From contig NC_004663.1 of NCBI RefSeq assembly GCF_000011065.1, positions 3,410,001-3,474,000 of the forward strand: a stretch of 64,000 nucleotides of DNA, in the 5' to 3' direction. Source of the stretch: Bacteroides thetaiotaomicron VPI-5482. GTDB taxonomy: Bacteria; Bacteroidota; Bacteroidia; Bacteroidales; Bacteroidaceae. A model generated the notes under the pieces. That model made no database searches. It saw nothing but the letters and a program-made list of their open reading frames with translations, and was not told where the DNA came from. Numbering within the stretch: position 1 is the first letter of the stretch; every line of letters starts with the position of its first letter. The position numbers were made by a program, and so were the translations under genes. Below, piece by piece: positions 17,358 to 26,304 of the stretch.

Positions 17358-18308
17358 TCATATCGGTTCAATTGACATAAAAGGCCTAGTCATTGGTGTG
17401 TCCGCATTAGGAACATCAAATCCGCTAAAATTAAAATAAACAGTATAATCACTATCCGGATTCTTTGCTCGAAAATCCGCTTTAAAATAATTCTTATAGG
17501 TTCCTTTTCCCTTTTCTATTGTAGGAGCATCGTATTGTTGCACAATTTGAAATCCTATACTTTTAAGAAATTCAACCCACTGATTGTATGATCTACTTCT
17601 ATCAAATCCTAACTGCTGAAAATTAGGTGGCAGTTGATGATAGCTACCTATTATTATTTTTCGAACCTTCCCATCTTTAGTATATACCCAACATGAATTA
17701 ATTACATACCGACAACTGCCATCGTCCTCTTTTTTCTTTTCTGTATAATTCATTGCTTTCACAGCCGATTCAGTTGTATTAAAATCAATCCCATATATAG
17801 GTAAAAGCGATTCCGACGTGCCGGACGAACTTCGCACTACTCCTGATGAAGAAGAACAATAATCCGCCAATTCCTTTTTAAGCGTACTGAGCTGATCCAT
17901 TAATTTATAAAAAGTGTATTTGAAATGTTCTGCATTAACCAAATACATTTCAGCATGGTAGGCATAGCTATCTTCAAAACAAACCACCTTTACAGCTTTA
18001 TATGCATTTAGTTCTTTCAATGCTTTGGACACTTTATCGACAGAATATGTGTCATTATAAATATAAGATAACCCCACAGTTAAATACATGGGAGAAGTAT
18101 CCCTTTTATCAATCGATATGAAATACTTGTCACCTTCTTTTTTGAATTGAATATTACCGTTAGTATTCAATTCCGGCATATACCCTTCTTCCTTCAAAAA
18201 TAGCATAATGTCTGAGCGCAACTTCTTTTGAATTTCAGTAAACTCCTGTGCTAAAGAATCCATGCTTAAGCTTAATAAAGCAACGAGCAACAATATTATC
18301 TTTTTCAT
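17358..18308 (-). CDS. Secreted protein of unknown function, intact paralogue
   Basis: This 316-residue protein has a signal peptide (MKKIILLLVALLSLSMDSLA before QEF). The N-terminal domain (about 25-165) is shared with the split gene at 16219-17235, and the C-terminal domain (about 175-316) also aligns weakly, so the two are tandem duplicates. A serine-rich linker (SSSSGVVRSSSGTSES, about 161-176) joins the halves. I do not recognise the family. It follows the repeat-bearing kinase by 37 bases and is probably part of the same operon, perhaps as a periplasmic partner of the kinase ectodomain. Confidence 0.7.
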   Translation of the reverse strand: MKKIILLLVALLSLSMDSLAQEFTEIQKKLRSDIMLFLKEEGYMPELNTNGNIQFKKEGDKYFISIDKRDTSPMYLTVGLSYIYNDTYSVDKVSKALKELNAYKAVKVVCFEDSYAYHAEMYLVNAEHFKYTFYKLMDQLSTLKKELADYCSSSSGVVRSSSGTSESLLPIYGIDFNTTESAVKAMNYTEKKKEDDGSCRYVINSCWVYTKDGKVRKIIIGSYHQLPPNFQQLGFDRSRSYNQWVEFLKSIGFQIVQQYDAPTIEKGKGTYKNYFKADFRAKNPDSDYTVYFNFSGFDVPNADTPMTRPFMSIEPI

Positions 18309-18345
18309 ACATATTAAAAATTACACAAGTTATTATAAAAACAAA

Positions 18346-21300
18346 TTACTTCCTTATAGAACGCAATTGCCTTCCCTTACTATCAAACAGTATTCCCGTT
18401 ATGACCACACTAGAGGGCAAACTTTCTGATTTTATCTTAGTAACGACCAATTTTATACTAGCAAAATACTCATTTACTTCCGCTTCCGTCATTTCATATT
18501 TTGATTTCGGAGTTTTAAAACTGAGCTCGCACGAATTGCTACCAGTAACTAAAAATGACGATGCAACTAAATGTTTAGTATTCTCTCCAAAATCAATAGG
18601 AAGTTCTGCATTAAATTTACGTACATCTTGCTGCCAATTTCGGGAAATTGGTTCGGGTGATGAATTTACCCACTCTTTTCCGTTCCATTTTTGTGTCAGC
18701 AGAATCCGTCCAGATGCATTCGTGTATTTCCGAGATTCCATCTCACCATCTTTATTATAAGTCAATTCGATTTTGCTATAGCCATCCTTACAATCAATAG
18801 ACTTGCCATTTACTCCCAAATAGGATAGGCTAATAGCCTGTTGATTATCATTATACTCATACACTTCTTTGAAGTAACCATCAGGACAAAGCATAGGTTT
18901 ATTCATTATATCATAATAACATTTTTCCTTCTCATTACCTGAAGAAGTATAACTGATAACAGCTTTGTGGTATCCATCCATACGGCTTATCAAAGGCTTC
19001 TCATTCTCATCAAAATAAGCTTCCGATAATAATTTTCCACGAGAATTATATTCGCTTTTCTGGATACTCCAACCTGTTTTCGGATTAATAATTAAATGTC
19101 CCTTCCCATCTCCAGCGGCCAAATATATCCTATTTCCCCATCTGTCATATCTACACAGACCTTCTGGTACCATCACTTTCGGATCAGTAGGCTTCCCATC
19201 TATACCGAAGAAAGACTGCTTTAAGACATTACCTAAAACATCATACTCACGAGTAGAACTTGCCCAGCCTTCGTTTGAAACCACTAATTGTTTATCTTTT
19301 CCATAATAAGAAGTACGAACAATATAACCTCGTTCATCATATTCATCCTTTTGGATCGCATATTTATCATTATTATAGGAAGTCAGCTCCCCATCTTTTC
19401 CATAGTACTCAATTTCAATCCGCTGATTTCTACTATTATAGATACAGACATATTTATGATAATCTAAAGAATTTAACGCTGGTTTATTGTTTCTGTCATA
19501 AACGGAGAACTCTATTTGATTATCAAATTTATCATATTTATATCTTGCTATTAGTTTTCCCGAAGCCAACTGTTCATCAGTACCAATTTCTATTTTCTCC
19601 AGTATATTACCTCGTTTATCTCGTTTATAATTAGCTCCAGCAGAACCATTTACCATCATCAACTTTCCACTTAAATTATAATAACGCAAGTTGGTCTCAT
19701 TACCTTGTTCGTCAAACTTTGATATCCATTTTGCACAACTTCCAGCACATACGGTAAGATTGTTTTTATCATCAAAGAAACTACGTTCTGTTTCATTCCC
19801 ATTATCATCATATACAGAATTCCACCCTGCAATATTTTCATTACTCAAAACTAAAGTCTTTCCTCCAGCATCATAAAAAGAAACTTTGATTTGATTTCCT
19901 CTTTTATCATAATCTCTTGCTGCAATAACAATTCCATTATTATCTTTACATGGCGATAAATCAACTCCTATGTTTACTAACTTAGTGATCAGATTCATGT
20001 CATTATACTCAGCCTTATACCCAGCCGTTCCATCCGATTTCAAACAAGGCTTTTGGTCTATACCATATGTGACATACTCTATTATATTACCAATTGAATC
20101 ATAGTTGAGCTTTACTCCGGCATAACCTTCGTTTATTTCATTTAGTTTTCCATCAAGTCCATAAAACCACATTTCCTGAACATTTCCTCTATTATCATTG
20201 ATATATTTAGCAGATGAGTTTCCGTCATTAGACAAACATTGATTTCCATCAACATCATAAAAAGTTTGATTTATAATATAGCCATTATCATCAAATTTAC
20301 GAACGACCTTTGAAAATCCGTCATTAGGTATAAAACATGCCTTTCTATCTATATCCAGATAAGAAGCTTCGATAGGGAATCCATGCTGATCGTATATATA
20401 TTTAATCCCAGCAACTCCATTCTTTTTAGGCAACATCAATTTCCCGTCAGCATCTTGATGAAGGGCATATACCACATTTCCGTATTTATCATACTCCATC
20501 ACATACACACCAATACCATCAGCGTCATCATAAGCAGGTTTACCATCTACAGTCAAATACTCTGCTTTTACCCAATTATCGTTCTCATCATAATAAAATT
20601 TCTTCATCCCTAATCCCCATTTTGTAGCTTTCGGAGTACCATCAAATGACAAATAGTGTTCGCTCAAAACACGACCTTTCTCATCACGCACATATTTACG
20701 CCCATAAATATTATGCGCATCACCAACTAATACATTTTGGAAACCTGCATAGCGAATTGTTGACACATATCCATTTTCATCATACTCAAGCAACCATCTG
20801 GATATTTTTCCTTTTTCAACTCCATTATCCTCCAATGCACGCACATATCCTATAGTTTGAGCTCCCAAAGTCTTTTCCGTTCCATATTCATCATCATATT
20901 GAAATATTACAGTATTCAATTTATCATTATATGACTTCACATACAATACTTTCCCACTTCTATCCAACACTTTCGCACGGCTTATATTCCCCTTATCCGT
21001 ATAATACAATAACATATCAAGCGGTCTTTCATTACGCTCCGATTCACCATCCTCGATAATATTCTCCTTGCTGTTCACATGAGACATACGCTGTAGTTTA
21101 TGTTTTTTATATTCAAAACGATACAGCCTGTTCACATGACTCATCTCCCTGCTACTCAATTCTCCGATTCCCTGAGGAACTCCCCATTGTTCGACATAAT
21201 CTTTATAATAATACACTTTCGTACGATTATAATCCCAAAAATAAACTCCACCTCCTATCATCAGCAAGACAATAGCAGCCACACTCGTCCATACCCATTT

Positions 21301-22137
21301 GGGAATCTTAGGAGGATAAATGACCCGATGCAATGCCTTTTTAAAATCGTCACATGTCTGATAGCGTTCTCCCGGTTCCTTAGCAGTAGCTTTATCTACA
21401 ATCTTCTGTACTTTATCCGATACATATTTATAATAGGTCCGCATCCGTGGTAATGGCTCTTCAACTACTTTCTTATTAATATCATATTCAGTAAGTGTGG
21501 TGGTATCATAAGGAGCATTCCCCGTCAGCATTTGATGCAACATTACGCCAAGCGAATATATATCCGATCTAGAATCTAAATGATCACCTCTCACCTGCTC
21601 CGGACTCATATAGGAAGGTGTTCCCATCACCATATCATCCTTCTCCACAGATTCCCGATTGATAATAGTAGCAATACCAAAATCCAAAATTTTGGGAATG
21701 CCTTCTTTGGTTATAATAATATTCGCAGGCTTTATATCCCGATGGATAATATTATGTTCATGAGCATATTCCACTGCATCTAATATAGGCTCGAATAACG
21801 GACAAATCTTATCTTCCACGATCAAACCAGAAACGGTCTGTATATATTTGTCCAGACTAATGCCATCAGCATATTCCATAATCAGGTAGATACTACCCAA
21901 TTCGTCAATATGGTAATCATGGAAACGAACAATGTTCTGATGATTAAGACTTGCCAAATGTTCCGCTTCTTCTTTCAGACGTTGACGGGTAAAATCATTA
22001 ACCATGTCACTATTGATCACCTTGATGGCTACCTTTTGTTGTTTAATGTATTTGTGTTCTGCTAAATACACACTACCCATCCCTCCTTTTCCTATCAAAG
22101 AGACAATGGTATAATTAAGAACCTCCTTACCAATCAT
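18346..22137 (-). CDS. Transmembrane serine/threonine kinase with a large YD-like repeat ectodomain
   Basis: This 1263-residue protein has an N-terminal Hanks-type kinase domain (about 8-270). It shows a glycine loop GKGGMGSVY, catalytic K39, HRDIKPAN at 132-139, DFG at 152-154 and a SYMSPEQ activation-loop end, so it should be active. One membrane segment follows at about 282-302 (WTSVAAIVLLMIGGGVYFW). The outside part holds about 22 units of roughly 40 residues of the form YDxxGN...YYxxDGKP...GxAx, resembling RHS/YD-type repeats. A C-terminal domain of about 110 residues has no known match. The architecture suggests an envelope sensor that phosphorylates cytoplasmic FHA partners encoded upstream. 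The ligand is unknown. It starts 12 bases after the small FHA gene. Confidence 0.9.
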   Translation of the reverse strand: MIGKEVLNYTIVSLIGKGGMGSVYLAEHKYIKQQKVAIKVINSDMVNDFTRQRLKEEAEHLASLNHQNIVRFHDYHIDELGSIYLIMEYADGISLDKYIQTVSGLIVEDKICPLFEPILDAVEYAHEHNIIHRDIKPANIIITKEGIPKILDFGIATIINRESVEKDDMVMGTPSYMSPEQVRGDHLDSRSDIYSLGVMLHQMLTGNAPYDTTTLTEYDINKKVVEEPLPRMRTYYKYVSDKVQKIVDKATAKEPGERYQTCDDFKKALHRVIYPPKIPKWVWTSVAAIVLLMIGGGVYFWDYNRTKVYYYKDYVEQWGVPQGIGELSSREMSHVNRLYRFEYKKHKLQRMSHVNSKENIIEDGESERNERPLDMLLYYTDKGNISRAKVLDRSGKVLYVKSYNDKLNTVIFQYDDEYGTEKTLGAQTIGYVRALEDNGVEKGKISRWLLEYDENGYVSTIRYAGFQNVLVGDAHNIYGRKYVRDEKGRVLSEHYLSFDGTPKATKWGLGMKKFYYDENDNWVKAEYLTVDGKPAYDDADGIGVYVMEYDKYGNVVYALHQDADGKLMLPKKNGVAGIKYIYDQHGFPIEASYLDIDRKACFIPNDGFSKVVRKFDDNGYIINQTFYDVDGNQCLSNDGNSSAKYINDNRGNVQEMWFYGLDGKLNEINEGYAGVKLNYDSIGNIIEYVTYGIDQKPCLKSDGTAGYKAEYNDMNLITKLVNIGVDLSPCKDNNGIVIAARDYDKRGNQIKVSFYDAGGKTLVLSNENIAGWNSVYDDNGNETERSFFDDKNNLTVCAGSCAKWISKFDEQGNETNLRYYNLSGKLMMVNGSAGANYKRDKRGNILEKIEIGTDEQLASGKLIARYKYDKFDNQIEFSVYDRNNKPALNSLDYHKYVCIYNSRNQRIEIEYYGKDGELTSYNNDKYAIQKDEYDERGYIVRTSYYGKDKQLVVSNEGWASSTREYDVLGNVLKQSFFGIDGKPTDPKVMVPEGLCRYDRWGNRIYLAAGDGKGHLIINPKTGWSIQKSEYNSRGKLLSEAYFDENEKPLISRMDGYHKAVISYTSSGNEKEKCYYDIMNKPMLCPDGYFKEVYEYNDNQQAISLSYLGVNGKSIDCKDGYSKIELTYNKDGEMESRKYTNASGRILLTQKWNGKEWVNSSPEPISRNWQQDVRKFNAELPIDFGENTKHLVASSFLVTGSNSCELSFKTPKSKYEMTEAEVNEYFASIKLVVTKIKSESLPSSVVITGILFDSKGRQLRSIRK

Positions 22138-22149
22138 TTTATTCTTTTT

Positions 22150-22677
22150 TTAAGTTAACGAAAGAATGTTAATAAAAACTCCCAATCCAAAACCTACCCA
22201 AGCCCAAGTCGCAGCTTGAGATGCTCGGTGAGGAGTTTCCCCTTTCCAACAGAAATACATAATCCAGCCTGCTAACGGAATAAAAAAAGCTAATATTCCC
22301 CAGCCAATTTCCAATTCATCTTTTTTATACGATCTATATTCCTGTGAAGAAGATACAGGAATATGTTCGACTATTAAGGTATTTGAGCCGACTTTAGTTT
22401 CTTGTTCATAAGGATGAGCGCCTCTAATAGGTAACAAGGCATAAATTTGCGCCCATGGCAGAGGTATATGGTTGGACAGTAACACAGTAGCACCAGGAGC
22501 AATCACGACTTTTTCATTAAGAATAATACGCCCACCAATATTACTCCCGTTTTTACTGACATCTTTATATACATACTTATTATCAACCAAAGTAATTTCA
22601 GCATGGACGCGGCTCACTCTCTCATCTGCAATTACAATATCACAGTGACTACTTCTTCCTATTGTTATTGTTTTCAT
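22150..22677 (-). CDS. FHA domain protein with C-terminal membrane hairpin
   Basis: This is a 175-residue protein. Residues 1-75 form an FHA domain that binds phosphothreonine: TIGRSSHCDIVI, RVSRVHAEI and DVSKNGSNIGG give the conserved GR, S..H and N-G residues. A linker leads to two hydrophobic segments (about 128-147 and 155-173) with a KGETPHRAS loop. The same C-terminal tail occurs in the kinase-FHA protein encoded just upstream, so both probably sit side by side in the inner membrane. Its ATG overlaps the kinase-FHA stop by 4 bases, indicating translational coupling. Confidence 0.88.
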   Translation of the reverse strand: MKTITIGRSSHCDIVIADERVSRVHAEITLVDNKYVYKDVSKNGSNIGGRIILNEKVVIAPGATVLLSNHIPLPWAQIYALLPIRGAHPYEQETKVGSNTLIVEHIPVSSSQEYRSYKKDELEIGWGILAFFIPLAGWIMYFCWKGETPHRASQAATWAWVGFGLGVFINILSLT

Positions 22678-24038
22678 ATACTACTTAAGATATTAATTAT
22701 AAATCCGACTACAAACCCTATCCAACCACATATAGCAGCCGCTCTTGCTCGTCGAGGCGTCTCTTTCTTCCACTGTGCCCAAAGTACCCATCCTACAATT
22801 GGACATACCACAGACAAAATTCCATATCCTATCCCAAGTTTATCTTCCTTGACAGATGGAGTTGGAGGAGTAGGAGGCAGGATATCTCCTACCACTTCTT
22901 CCATTATGACAGTTCTTCCTCCTTTATCCCGAAGTTTCTGTATGACTTCGTCCCAATCTAAAAGATATTCGCTTCTCCCTGCCAGCCAGACATTCGGCAA
23001 TGGGGACGGATTCTCAAAAGAAAATGGTATTTTAATGCTCCCATGACGTAAGTATTTGCCATCTACACTGGTGCCATTTGTACTACTATCTGTAAATAGG
23101 AGATAGCGATGTATCGAACCTGTACATCTTTCCTCCCTATATTCTATTTCCAGATGGTGACCGCTGATATAATCACTAGGAATGGTTATGTCACACTCTC
23201 TCCGCCCAACAGAAACTTTTACTCTATTCGGGTCTACCACCGTTTCTCTAAATAGTCCTGATTTAAATTCCATCACCGTTTGAAAACGACGAAGCATATT
23301 TTTATCTACAGCCTTCAATATCGCTTCTTGAGTTTGATCAGATAAATGCGGATTAAAAGTCTTTGCACGTGGAAATTCATCATTCAAAATAGAGCAAATA
23401 GTATCATAATCATTTGACCGCTTTTTGATGGCATGAGAACCAGTGAGCATATAATGTAACAAACAACCTAAGGAATAAATGTCTGTGCGATAATCTATGC
23501 TATCTCCTTTAGCCTGTTCCGGACTCATATATCCGTCGGTCCCGATAATACGTCCGATTGTTTTGCCTGTGCTGGTTTTCATATCTTTAGCAATCCCGAA
23601 ATCTATAATGCAGATACTACCATCGGGACGTACCATTATATTAGAAGGCTTAATATCACGATGAATGCATCCCATCCTATGTATATAAGCCATTGCATCC
23701 AGAATTTTCCCCATCAAGTCCTTTGCAGTAAATTCCGTATAAGGTCCTGCCATTTCCACATGGTGTTCGATGGTCTCTCCGTCTACATATTCCATAGGCA
23801 AGTACATATTTCCATGCTCATCCGAAAAAGGATTGTCAACAATGCCTACCACTGAAGGATGCCGCATCTTTTTCAATGCAGCAGCTTCAATATAGAAAAG
23901 TTCTTTAAACTCCGGGTTCATAGTAGCTTTACTATTCATCATCTTTATTGCTACACGTTTCCCATCGCCACTTCTCCCTTCATAGACGCTGCCCATGCCT
24001 CCTTGACCTATTACTTTTATCAATTCATATTCAGGCAT
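22674..24038 (-). CDS. Serine/threonine kinase fused to an FHA domain and membrane hairpin
   Basis: This is a 454-residue protein. The kinase domain (about 5-265) has GQGGMGSVY, K32, HRDIKPSN at 126-133, DFG at 146-148 and GYMSPEQ, all intact. An FHA-like domain follows (about 280-360: SVGRRECDITIP, YISGHHLEIEY, DSSTNGTSVDG). A proline-rich linker (PPTPPTPS) joins it to two membrane segments at the C-terminus (about 403-422 and 433-452). Kinase and FHA in one chain allow self-binding or recruitment of phosphorylated partners. It lies 2 bases after the PP2C gene, the expected kinase/phosphatase pair. Confidence 0.93.
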   Translation of the reverse strand: MPEYELIKVIGQGGMGSVYEGRSGDGKRVAIKMMNSKATMNPEFKELFYIEAAALKKMRHPSVVGIVDNPFSDEHGNMYLPMEYVDGETIEHHVEMAGPYTEFTAKDLMGKILDAMAYIHRMGCIHRDIKPSNIMVRPDGSICIIDFGIAKDMKTSTGKTIGRIIGTDGYMSPEQAKGDSIDYRTDIYSLGCLLHYMLTGSHAIKKRSNDYDTICSILNDEFPRAKTFNPHLSDQTQEAILKAVDKNMLRRFQTVMEFKSGLFRETVVDPNRVKVSVGRRECDITIPSDYISGHHLEIEYREERCTGSIHRYLLFTDSSTNGTSVDGKYLRHGSIKIPFSFENPSPLPNVWLAGRSEYLLDWDEVIQKLRDKGGRTVIMEEVVGDILPPTPPTPSVKEDKLGIGYGILSVVCPIVGWVLWAQWKKETPRRARAAAICGWIGFVVGFIINILSSI

Positions 24039-24040
24039 AA

Positions 24041-25690
24041 CTATTTTCCTTCCTTATTAATATTAAGACTAATAATTATATTAAGTAATACATCAGTAGA
24101 GTTCTCTCCTTCTTTCTCTTTTCCTTTTATTACAATATCTATTTTTTTAGGTGGTTCTTTCTCTGTAAAAGAGATATCAAATCCTGTTTCCTTTTTTGTT
24201 TTCTTGAAATAAGTTGCATCATATTCTATGTCAGTTATCTGAAAATGACGATTGAGTTTTGAAGGCTGTGATTGTCCTTCAACTAAAAAACACGCATTCT
24301 CACCTTCAATAAAAGAAAAGGCTTTTCTTTTAGGAACAAACTGAGCATCAACTCTATATGTAAGAGAATCCACTTTTCCAGTAGCTGCCACAATAGCAAC
24401 AATACTACCATTTGCGGTATTACTTACATCATTTACAACAGAGGGAGTAGATTCTTGATGAGTTTGCTTCGGCTGTGTCAATGTCATATCTTTTACCACA
24501 GGAACAACAAATTTGAATATCTTCACAGAGTCTGCCAAAGAAAAACGCAATTGTTCGTTTTTAAACTCTTGTCGAAACACTAAAAGACGGTTACCATATG
24601 CCACATCAATATCCTCATCATACTTTAATGAATCACTTGACAGAGCACGGTTTATTTCTATCACCTTTTCTTTTTCTTTGCCCATAAGGATCTCCGTATG
24701 TCCTTGCTTATAATTTATTTCTAAAATATCTTCACCTTTCTGGAACTTAATTTCAGGCAACATAATAATTGTATCCCTTCGCATAAAGGATTTATATATA
24801 GTAATAGATTCCGACTTAAAATGCTTATTCCAAAAATAATAACCTCCACTGGCGCCAATACATATCAGCAAAATGACAGTTAATATGATCATTCCTATTT
24901 TTCTTCTTTGAGGTTTAGAAGGCGAACCAGGAGTAATAGAAAACTCTACAATCTCTACCGTTATATTGTCCAATCCCCCATTGTCCCTTGCTCGTTGTAC
25001 TAAATAGTCCACACGTTCCTGTGACCCCATTTCAGATTGTCTGCTGACGATGCGTTCTATCTCCCTATCTGATATCATTCCGCTCAATCCATCCGAACAA
25101 AGCAAAAAACAATCTCCAGCTTCGGGTAAAATCGCATCAGGCAGTACTGTAGCCGGTTTCATATTGGCAATGCCTAAAGCATTTGTTATTTCGTTTTTCC
25201 GTGGGTGATGTTCTGCCTGCTCATTAGTCAGTTGTCCCATATCCACCAACATCTGTACATAAGAGTGATCCTTGGTTAGTTGTTTTATACATCTGTTACG
25301 TATTAGGTAAACACGACTATCTCCCACATGACCTATATAAACTTTAGAGTCACGGACCAACAACAATACACATGTAGACCCCATTCCCTGCAACTCAGGT
25401 TGTATCATTGCCTGATGAAGTATAGCCTTATTGGCAGCATCAATAGCTTCTCCAATGGCTTCACGAGGATCTTCATAATACTGTCCGTCAAGAAAACCAT
25501 GAATCGCTTCTACAGCTAAGCGGGATGCCGTAGCTCCTCCGACGTGCCCTCCCATACCGTCACATACAACAGCAGCAAGGCCATTGATCGTTTCGAAGTT
25601 GCCCATACTGTCTTCATTTGCCTGACGTTTGCAGCCAATGTCGGTACGCCCTGCAATGTGACAATAGTTATATATATTTTCTTCTTTCAT
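24041..25690 (-). CDS. PP2C-type protein phosphatase with membrane anchor and periplasmic domain
   Basis: This 549-residue protein has a PP2C domain at about 10-240. Metal-binding motifs are present: RQANEDS, VCDGMGGHVGG, GHVGDSRVYLI, LLCSDGLSG and GLDNITV, so activity is expected. A single membrane segment (about 265-285) leads to a periplasmic part of about 260 residues. Part of that region (about 290-380) is beta-rich and not recognised. It should dephosphorylate Ser/Thr targets of the two kinases in the operon. A phosphatase with its own outside domain suggests that dephosphorylation too is gated by an envelope signal, which is inference. Confidence 0.93.
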   Translation of the reverse strand: MKEENIYNYCHIAGRTDIGCKRQANEDSMGNFETINGLAAVVCDGMGGHVGGATASRLAVEAIHGFLDGQYYEDPREAIGEAIDAANKAILHQAMIQPELQGMGSTCVLLLVRDSKVYIGHVGDSRVYLIRNRCIKQLTKDHSYVQMLVDMGQLTNEQAEHHPRKNEITNALGIANMKPATVLPDAILPEAGDCFLLCSDGLSGMISDREIERIVSRQSEMGSQERVDYLVQRARDNGGLDNITVEIVEFSITPGSPSKPQRRKIGMIILTVILLICIGASGGYYFWNKHFKSESITIYKSFMRRDTIIMLPEIKFQKGEDILEINYKQGHTEILMGKEKEKVIEINRALSSDSLKYDEDIDVAYGNRLLVFRQEFKNEQLRFSLADSVKIFKFVVPVVKDMTLTQPKQTHQESTPSVVNDVSNTANGSIVAIVAATGKVDSLTYRVDAQFVPKRKAFSFIEGENACFLVEGQSQPSKLNRHFQITDIEYDATYFKKTKKETGFDISFTEKEPPKKIDIVIKGKEKEGENSTDVLLNIIISLNINKEGK

Positions 25691-25705
25691 TGCCTAATTT
25701 GCTTT

Positions 25706-26281
25706 TTATTGAGGAATAGCCAAGAAAATCATTTTGGTAGCTCCCAAAACAATAACATCATTCGTATACAACTGTACACGGTCACCTACAAATGTTCCAT
25801 TAATATATGTACCATTTGATGAATTCTGATCAGCAGCCCAGAAAATACCTTCAGCCTCTCTGTAAAGTATCAATAAATGCTGGGATGACATATTGCTATC
25901 TCCTGGAATAGGAATATCTGAAGTAGCAGCACGTCCTATCACATTTCTCCCCTCATAGATTTTGTATACTTCGCCCATTGGATTCTGGTCGTAAGAAACC
26001 AGTAAGCCTACCAAACGACGATTGTCAGAAGCCATTCCTGTTCCACCCGTAGGATTAACGTGACGAATAACAGTAGCACCTCCCGGATTATTTTGACCAC
26101 TTTTCCCAAGGTCTATTGTATCCGTTTCTGCGTTCATATTTCCACCTAGCACTTGAGTTTTACCTGTCGTTGTATCATCGTCGAGTACTCTAGTTGAATG
26201 GGAAGAAGGACAAAAAGGACAATTATCCCCATAAATACTCGAATCATATTGATGTCCGTTTATACATTTTTTTGTTGCCAT
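25706..26281 (-). CDS. FHA domain protein with N-terminal zinc-ribbon-like motif
   Basis: This 191-residue cytoplasmic protein opens with C-x2-GH-x11-CPFC (CINGHQYDSSIYGDNCPFC, residues 6-24), a small zinc-binding pattern often seen before FHA domains. A threonine-rich linker (THSTRVLDDDTTTGKTQVLGG-like) gives candidate phosphorylation sites. The C-terminal FHA domain (about 105-190) has NVIGRAATSDIPI, SSQHLLI and NSSNGTYINGTFV. It probably acts as a phospho-dependent adaptor or kinase substrate in this operon, by analogy with GarA/Fha-type proteins. It lies 15 bases before the PP2C gene. Confidence 0.88.
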   Translation of the reverse strand: MATKKCINGHQYDSSIYGDNCPFCPSSHSTRVLDDDTTTGKTQVLGGNMNAETDTIDLGKSGQNNPGGATVIRHVNPTGGTGMASDNRRLVGLLVSYDQNPMGEVYKIYEGRNVIGRAATSDIPIPGDSNMSSQHLLILYREAEGIFWAADQNSSNGTYINGTFVGDRVQLYTNDVIVLGATKMIFLAIPQ

Positions 26282-26304
26282 AGTTATTATAATATTTAGT
26301 ATGA

